DNA of 13,219 nt, from the NCBI GenBank assembly GCA_004151065.3, contig NWUY0300017832.1, forward strand, positions 7,319-20,537, written 5' to 3'. Under the pieces are notes generated by a model that was given only the letters and a program-made list of their open reading frames with translations, searched no databases and had not been told where the DNA came from. Origin of the DNA: Larix sibirica. Lineage: Eukaryota > Streptophyta > Pinopsida > Pinales > Pinaceae. Made by a program: the position numbers and the translations under genes. This document shows positions 7,355-13,219 of this stretch, in pieces. Positions within the stretch are counted from its first letter, which is position 1, and each line of letters starts with the position of its first letter.

Positions 7355-9056
7355 TTTTCATGGTAGTGGAAGATCTTCCTTATCTTTTCCAATACCCCTT
7401 TTGGATTATGTGTTAACATGTGCCAATACACTAATATTGCTTCAAACACAACTTTGATTAATATTAGTTTGTTTCCTCTTAATAACCAACTATTACACCA
7501 AGAACTTATGTGTTTTTCTATCTTAGCAAGTAACCAAAACCAACTTCTCTTCCTATAATTGTTAGGATTCATAATGAATAGTAAATATTTCACTCCATTG
7601 TTTAGATCTAGATGTTGCAAAGGAGACCTTATTTCCCATCCTCTCACCATAGGTCCTTCCATAATCCAAGTATACAAGGAATACTTACCCAGGTTCACTT
7701 CCATACTAGTTTCCACACTAAATAACTAGAGAATATGTTGTAGATAATCACTTTCCCTATTAGAACCAAAACAAAACAACATAACATCAACAACAAAGAG
7801 AATATGGGTGAGGGACTTAGTTCTTCCTATCTTAACCCCCTAGATATTCCTTATCCTCTTGGCCTCTTTGATAGACCCACTAAGCCCTCTACTACTGGGA
7901 GAAACATGTAAGGGACAATGAGCATCCTTATTGAAACGCTTGAGAGGCCTAAAATTAAGAACCTTGAATATGAGCCATTGATGAGAACAACAAAAGAAAT
8001 TGAAGAAACTAACGAGACACAACCCACTATTCACTTGACCACAAGGAGTGAAAAACCTATGTGAATCAATAAGAGGTGCAAGTGCAACCAATAAACCTTG
8101 TCATAAGCTTTTGAAAGGTCTACTTTAATCAATGTTGAAGGATCCCTTGAATTCTTTATTGTATGTTGTCCTTCTTGAGCAACTCCCGCTGCCTCATGAA
8201 TTTGGTGCCCCTAAAGGAACCCAAATTGCTTGGATGAGATAAACCCATAAATAATTCGATTCAATTTGACAACAATATTTTGGAAACTATCTTCTAGATG
8301 CAGACACATAAGGCATTGGGTCTGAAACCAACAAAAGAATATGGACAATGCACTTTTGGTATTAGTGCGATAAAGGTGGAGTTGAAGTTTCGATGCACCC
8401 TACCATAAATTCTTATCTCCTCTACTACCCTTAAGAGGCCATCCCACAAAAGTTCAAAGAATCCAATATAACATTTTACACTCCATCCATCAGGGCCATA
8501 ACTCTTATCCTTCTCGAGATATTTTAGAATAACTAATAATTGCTCTTCAGAGATGGACTTAAACAACTTTTCATTATCTACTTCTTGCACAAGTGTTAGA
8601 AAGTATGACACCACCTTAAGAATCTAAATGATATTTGCTCTTTGAGGTTTTCTATACAACTCTTCAAAATGTGCCACCCCTAGGTGTGCTATTCCTTGGA
8701 AAGAACTAAGCATTCTTCCTTCATTGTCAAGCATTTCCAAAATTGTGATATTGCTCCCTATATAACTTGCATAGCTATGAAAAAACTTGGTATTCTGATC
8801 ACCTGGCTCTGGCCAACTAGCCTTGATGTTCATTCTTCAATCGCTTTCTTTGTCCAACAATAATTTGCACTTCTAGCTTCCAGCTCCTTCGGGTACGCTT
8901 GACTCTCCTTATCAAATATGCCCTCCTTATTTAGTGTGAATAGGTTCTCCATACTTTGTTTAGTCTCTATAATCATACTATCTCTTTTCTTGTACACTTC
9001 TCCAACCCAACTTAATACTTTCTCCTTAATTGCCTTCAGGGAACCAACGAATTGCT
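7355..9056 (-). pseudogene. LINE ORF2 reverse transcriptase remnant, copy B
   Basis: Counterpart of the RT remnant in copy A. The motif A Asp codon is at 8120-8118, and the box with FVVD in place of F-x-D-D is at 7797-7786, identical to copy A. The fingers segment (8614-8294) is one open frame of 106 codons in which PDGW, FFELLWDG and STFIALIPKV are recognisable. The frame is still broken several times between there and the thumb, and no start or complete ORF2 exists. Confidence 0.85.
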
Positions 9057-9125
9057 ACCAAGGTTTATACACTTCAAAATATGGTTTGTAATTTTTTCAT
9101 ATTATGAAAATCTTCATTCACATTT
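7355..9125 (-). mobile_element. Decayed plant L1-type LINE fragment 1, minus strand, copy B
   Basis: Second copy of the element at 385-2155. It is identical to copy A up to 7935 and a few percent divergent beyond. In places it is less damaged: the stretch 8294-8614 is open and reads through KDKSYGPDGW and the FIALIPKV..P block, where copy A has a frameshift near 1545. An extra base near 9063 also restores the frame EVYKPW upstream of the linker. The copies therefore decayed partly independently from a common ancestor that was already inactive. Confidence 0.85.
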
Positions 9126-9129
9126 TGTT

Positions 9130-10215
9130 AAAATTCATAAACCTTAATATAATATATAAACCCATCAATACAAAATTATCATAAAAAATAACAATTTCCC
9201 AAGATAAACTTCTCTAACGTAGAAGACACAATTTATTAACATTCATAAACCTTGATACAATATATGAAACTATTAAGTGCATGGATATCATTGAGAATAA
9301 ACTATCAAGTGCATGTATATAATTAAGAATAGCCACTTCCTAAGTTAAATATCCATAACCAAACAATATCATGACCACGAGTGTCACTAAGAATAACAAT
9401 TTCTAAAAACGAGGGTTACATGGAAAAGAGAAAATATATATTGTATGAGTCCTTGACATCCATAAAAAAGAAAGAAAGTGAAAAAGTAGTTTCACGAGAA
9501 TCACAAAAAAATATGAATCAAGGATTGAGTTTGACCAATTTACATAAGTATATTAGTCTCACGTGTTTTGAAATTCTTTGTTTCTATTTTTCAAAATCTT
9601 CTCTATGTTACAAATAAATAGTAGAACAATATATAATACTACCATGGAGTCATGAACATGTGGTCATATTTGTCTTTTTCAAAGTTAAAATTCCAAAAAT
9701 CAAGGTGGGATATGCATTATACAAAATCTCCACTCAATTTTACAAAATTAACTAAATATAAAGATTCGAGATTAAGTAACAAATAATCATAAAAAAACAT
9801 TTACTCAAACCTAAGATGCCATTGTTGCAGAGTAAAGTGTGGGCCATCACCTTTGGGGTTTGGTCCAACTAATTACTTATGGTGTTTCATCAACAACTAA
9901 TAACCCCCACCCTCATCATTCAACTTAATCCTTTTAAGGATGACCAACAATATATACACTGCTTTGCCATGCAAAGACACTTTTGTGTCATTATATGCTC
10001 TATAATATGTTTGTTATCTTATATACAAAAGTTTTAGCTAATAATTTAATTATAATATATAGTTTTTGTTTTTAGGAAAATATTATGACTTAACTATTTG
10101 GCAAACGAAGTACATCGTTGGTTCACCTGAAAATAATACATTCTAACACACGGGTGATTACAAATTTAACTTAAATAAAACAATGACATACTCTCACAAG
10201 CAATCATAAAGTGCT
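9130..10215. other. AT-rich non-coding spacer, copy B
   Basis: Diverged counterpart of 2160-3260. Compared with copy A it lacks about 8 bp (actaccacca region) and 16 bp (2598-2613 of copy A, within cacgtgttt...cacgttt). The paired hairpins are conserved at 9962-9989. A 78-codon open frame at 9381-9617 exists only because of copy-specific changes and has no counterpart in copy A, so it is not taken as a gene. Confidence 0.7.
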
Positions 10216-12030
10216 TTCGCTTATGATTGGTCCTGACTAATCTTAAAGTTTGAAAGCAGAATAAACTAGTGGACTTACAGGTTTCTCTGGGTGGGAGGAA
10301 GACTTACTCTTATAAAAGTTGCTTTGATGGGGAGTCTAGTTTATTGGTTCTCCCTCTTACAGGTTCCAAGTTCTATCGTCAACACTTTAAGGAAATACAT
10401 TTTCAATTTTCTTTGGACAGGTGGTCTGGAAAGAAGTAAATTGGTTATGACTAGTTGGGACAAAATAGCTTTGCTGGAAGTTTGTGGTGGATGGGGCATT
10501 AAAAACTTATTTATTTTCAGTTATGCACTTAGACTCAAGAGTTTCTGGAGGGGCCTATTTGGTTCTACTCTTTGGTCAAAAGTGTTATCGGTGAAGTATA
10601 TCAAAGGAAGTATTATAAATTGGATAAGGAATCCAAAGAAAAAATCAAAGGGAACTTCTTTTGTTTGGGCTGGTTTCATAAAAGTTTACAATTGGCTTGC
10701 AAAAGATCTCACTTGGTGTGTGGGGAATGGACAAGAGATTTTAATTGGTATTGACCCAATTCTGGGCATGGAGGAAAATTACAAGCTTTCAGATGATATA
10801 CTTAGCTATTTGAGAGACTGTGGCTCTAGTAAACTTGCATAGTTTAAGAAGACGACTGGTAGGTCAGAGTATGGTACATACTGGTTTTTTGCAAAAGATC
10901 TGGGGTTATCTGGGCACACAACTATTGAGTGGAATCTGTATATCAGAAATCTAGACTCGTCGGGTTGTAGAATAACACCTGACAAGGATGTTCTAATTTG
11001 GAAAGCCAACCCAACCACTGGCAGCATCACTGCTAAAACTGCTTACAATACCATTATAAGAAATAACTGTCATATAGCACAGAATTGGTGGTATAAAAGG
11101 CTTTGGAAATGGCATCTACCACTTAAGATTAAATGTTTCATGTGGTTTGCGTTGCAAGAAGGTTTAAGGACCTGGGACAACCTTATCAAGAGAGGATGGC
11201 ATGGACCAAATATTTGCCTCATGTGTAAAAACAACTTAGAATCTACAAAACCTTTACTTGTTGGGTGTGAGTTTACCAGGAAAGTCTAGAATCTGACTCT
11301 ATCTTCATTAAACATAGATCAAAATTGGGGTTTTGGAAATTTTGACCTATGCTATCTTCATTGGCTTTGACAGTGCAAATCTCATCCTTCTCTCCTGGCA
11401 TTAATTTCATGGACAATTTGGAGTACTATAAATAGAGTTGTCTTTGAAGACCAAACTCCGCGCATTCAAAATATTTGTGTCAAGATCCTAAAATTGTCAA
11501 AGGAATACTGCATTGAGGGGGCAGCCCCAAAGATACAGAAGGTGAGCTTGTTTAATATGCAATTCAATGATGTTGTAGCTTTTTTCGATGGTGCAGCTAC
11601 AAATGGTTTATGTGCTGCTAGTGGAGTTATCTATTTAAACATGGATCACTTTTACACTTTTTGACTTAACTGTGGCATTGGAACTAACATGAAGGCATAA
11701 CTACTTGCTCTTTGGTGTACTCTGAAAGTGGCAAATATATTTGGTATTGGTGAACTTAAATTTTTTGGGGATTCTCGGGTGACTATTAAATGGGTTTGTG
11801 ACGAATATAGTCTGAAGGTCACTTCTCTCTTTCACTAGTGCTACAGAATCAAGGCGGAAATTAGACTGTTCAAAAATATCTCTTTTGAACACATCTATCG
11901 ACAACATAACTCTTTGGCTGATAAGTTATCAAAGCATGCATTGGGAGGCGTTGAAGGAGTTATTTTTTGGGAAGAGTTCCAAGAGTCTCATCTCAGTGAT
12001 GGTGGCTCTGTGGACTTCTTTGAAAAGTAA
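10216..12030 (+). mobile_element. Decayed plant LINE fragment 2 (3' half of ORF2), plus strand, copy B
   Basis: Second copy of the element at 3263-5077, in the same orientation and ending at TAA 12028-12030. The GGRLTLIKVA motif (about 10291-10320) is intact here, whereas copy A has a stop in it. The middle part (10546-11231) is identical to copy A, while the zinc-domain end and RNase H (11232-11897) are divergent and carry extra stops. Confidence 0.88.
10216..12030 (+). pseudogene. LINE ORF2 C-terminal remnant (RT thumb, zf-RVT, RNase H), copy B
   Basis: Same ORF as in copy A with a different set of lesions. Shared stops are TAG 10840-10842 and TGA 11368-11370. Private stops are TAG 11287-11289 (Trp in copy A), TGA 11662-11664, TAA 11698-11700 (the catalytic Glu codon in copy A) and TAG 11836-11838 (Trp in copy A). 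The zinc ligand His is Pro (cct, 11251-11253). In contrast, the first RNase H Asp is retained (FDG, 11587-11589). An open stretch from about 10270 to 10842 covers the thumb region. It is clearly non-functional. Confidence 0.88.
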
Positions 12031-12622
12031 TATGTTCCATGTTTATTTATGGTTTTAAATATCACTTGCAGGGTGAAGAAGTTTTTTTATTTTGAAATCT
12101 GTAATTTTTGAGCTAGAAGACTTTGGTTTAGTTTATTTTGATAAGTCTATTTATGACTATTCGCTGGAACAATTATGTACTATTTGATTCATCGAATTGA
12201 ATATCAATAATATGCTTAATCAAACTACTCTTAAAAACGCAAAAATGTCTTTCTTTGCTCAGTGGTCTAAATGACATACATGAAAACATTTGTTGAGCAA
12301 TTTTTTTTTGGGATTTCTTTCTCATCTTGAAAACGCCAAAAGGCCTTTCTTTACTCACTAGTCTAAGTCTAAATGACATACATGAAAAAATTTGTTGAGC
12401 AATTCTTTTTGGGATTTTTTTCCTTATTTGGGTTTTTGGATATGCATGTCCTACTATACGTTTTTGGTCGCTCCATGTTTTCGTAATGATAGGAGATGCA
12501 ACATAGTTCAAATGATTCAATTTTGAAATCGAGGCTTTCCAATAGCTGATATTTCGTCGCATAGAACAGATCGACAGTCTTTTGATTGTCGAGTTTGTTT
12601 GCCAACTCTCGTCCTTCTTAAG
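12031..12622. promoter_or_regulatory. LINE 3' flank and presumed CoaE promoter / 5' leader, copy B
   Basis: Counterpart of 5078-5669. The only differences seen are five substitutions clustered at 12193-12221 (copy A 5240, 5243, 5265, 5266 and 5268). Everything else is identical, including the ~100-bp internal duplication. Confidence 0.4.
12234..12427. repeat. Imperfect ~100-bp tandem duplication upstream of CoaE, copy B
   Basis: Identical to 5281-5474 of copy A, so the internal duplication predates the split between the two large copies or was homogenised between them. Confidence 0.8.
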
Positions 12623-12727
12623 GTTTGGCCTCGTACGATTTTTTGATTGATGGGTTCATTTCATTCCACTTACAGCTTCGATACTGACTTGATTCTTTCG
12701 ATACTGACTTGATTCTTTCTTTTGCAG
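12623..12727 (+). other. Probable 5'-UTR intron of CoaE, copy B
   Basis: Identical to 5670-5774, with the acceptor tttgcag ending at 12727 and the same duplicated candidate branch points. It matters for the tandem arrangement because it gives copy B's exon a usable 3' splice site downstream of copy A's 5' splice site. Confidence 0.5.
12677..12716. repeat. Perfect 2 x 20-bp tandem repeat at the CoaE acceptor, copy B
   Basis: Same two 20-bp units as in copy A, at 12677-12696 and 12697-12716. Confidence 0.9.
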
Positions 12728-12767
12728 GAAAACCCAACTGTATATTCATTGAAGTTGGGTGGAGAGA

Positions 12768-12875
12768 ATGAGGATTATAGGGCTGACAGGAGGCATTGCA
12801 TCTGGAAAGAGCACAGTCTCAAGAGAATTTCAAGCCATCGGTATTCCTGTGGTGGATGCTGATAAAGTAGCTCAT
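12768..12875 (+). CDS. COAE: Dephospho-CoA kinase, first coding exon (36 codons), copy B
   Basis: Identical at base level to the copy A exon. It has the same P-loop GGIASGKST and VDAD motif, the same upstream acceptor (exon 12728-12875) and the same donor (GTATGTAT from 12876). The remaining exons would lie beyond the right end of the window, so this may be the intact gene. The lack of any synonymous difference from copy A suggests a very recent duplication, conversion, or one locus represented twice. Confidence 0.9.
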
Positions 12876-13219
12876 GTATGTATCCTTATTTTATTGATTT
12901 TCTTATCTTTATTTTATTGATTTTCTTCCCTTTCTCACTGAATAATCTGCCACTGTTCTTGTCCAATTTTGATCTGATTCACTTGCCCCTTCAATACACT
13001 ATTATGTCTTTTTAGAATGCAAGACTTGGTAGATCAGTCATTTGGAAATGAAACTTCAATTAGCACAGAGCCATTTAACCCTGGTCTGATTTGCACCTCA
13101 AAGTTCCAGAGGTCGAGGTTGATTATCAAAACTTGGATACTTAATATGTATTGCTCATTTGCGAGAACTCGAGTATGCAACCTCGAGGTGCATTTAAAAC
13201 CCGGGTTATAATGGGTCTG
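12876..13219 (+). other. CoaE intron after the first coding exon, copy B (continues past window)
   Basis: Identical to the first 344 bp of the intron in copy A, including the short duplication at 12886-12927 and the inverted repeat at 13077-13207. The intron runs off the window end. Confidence 0.65.
13077..13207. repeat. Imperfect inverted repeat in the CoaE intron, copy B
   Basis: Identical counterpart of 6124-6254, with arms at 13077-13105 and 13179-13207. Confidence 0.5.

Larger units (their letters stand above)
6971..13219. repeat. Tandem ~6.95-kb duplication, copy B (right end beyond window)
   Basis: This is the second direct copy, matching 1-6266 of copy A. By eye, 6971-7935, 10546-11231, 11898-12192 and 12222-13219 show no differences from copy A. 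The tracts between them differ by a few percent and carry indels, including an 8-bp and a 16-bp absence near 9540-9570. The two copies share inactivating stops in the plus-strand LINE, so those stops predate the split between the copies. Each copy also has private stops, so they have since diverged independently where they are not identical. Confidence 0.95.

Noticed and set aside
9381-9617. 78-codon open frame in the copy B spacer.
   Set aside because: The copy A counterpart is broken by substitutions and indels, and no protein feature is recognisable.
1-13219. CRISPR array, tRNA or rRNA genes, or a bacterial defence-type gene cluster.
   Set aside because: No regularly spaced identical repeats, no cloverleaf-like gene and no bacterial gene organisation were seen. 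The content is plant nuclear DNA dominated by decayed retroelements.

Overview
The window looks like nuclear DNA of a seed plant. It is AT-rich, has spliced gene structure, and carries decayed plant L1-type LINE retrotransposons with the RT, zinc-binding RT-associated and RNase H domains typical of plant LINE ORF2. The only host gene recognised is the first coding exon of a plant-type dephospho-CoA kinase (CoaE), the last enzyme of coenzyme A synthesis. A gymnosperm is possible from the sequence style, but I cannot prove it.

The dominant fact is that the window holds the same ~6.95 kb unit twice in direct orientation. Copy A is 1-6968; copy B starts at 6971 and runs off the window end at 13219, where it matches position 6266 of copy A. 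The only ambiguous base (n, 6969) sits at the junction. Either this is a real tandem duplication or an assembly has joined two alleles or two versions of one locus. The copies alternate between tracts with no difference I can see (1-965, 3593-4278, 4945-5239, 5269-6266 in copy A coordinates) and tracts differing by a few percent with small indels.

Layout of one unit (copy A; add 6970 at the left end and 6953 from about 2.6 kb rightward for copy B): 35-190, a cluster of GCAC..GTGC palindromes; 212-380, AACCTC-type motifs in direct and inverted orientation, possibly a DNA-transposon end; about 385-2155, a dead LINE ORF2 fragment on the minus strand (endonuclease/RT linker through RT thumb); 2160-3260, AT-rich non-coding DNA with degenerate short repeats; about 3263-5077, a second dead LINE fragment from another family on the plus strand (RT thumb, zinc-binding domain, RNase H); 5078-5774, LINE 3' flank grading into the CoaE 5' region, with a ~100-bp tandem duplication and a probable 5'-UTR intron; 5775-5922, the CoaE exon with the P-loop; 5923-6968, the start of a long intron with an imperfect inverted repeat.

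No working transposon, RNA gene, CRISPR array or bacterial-type operon was found. No new multi-gene system is visible. The points worth following are the nature of the duplication, the mosaic identity, and what a true tandem copy would do to CoaE splicing.
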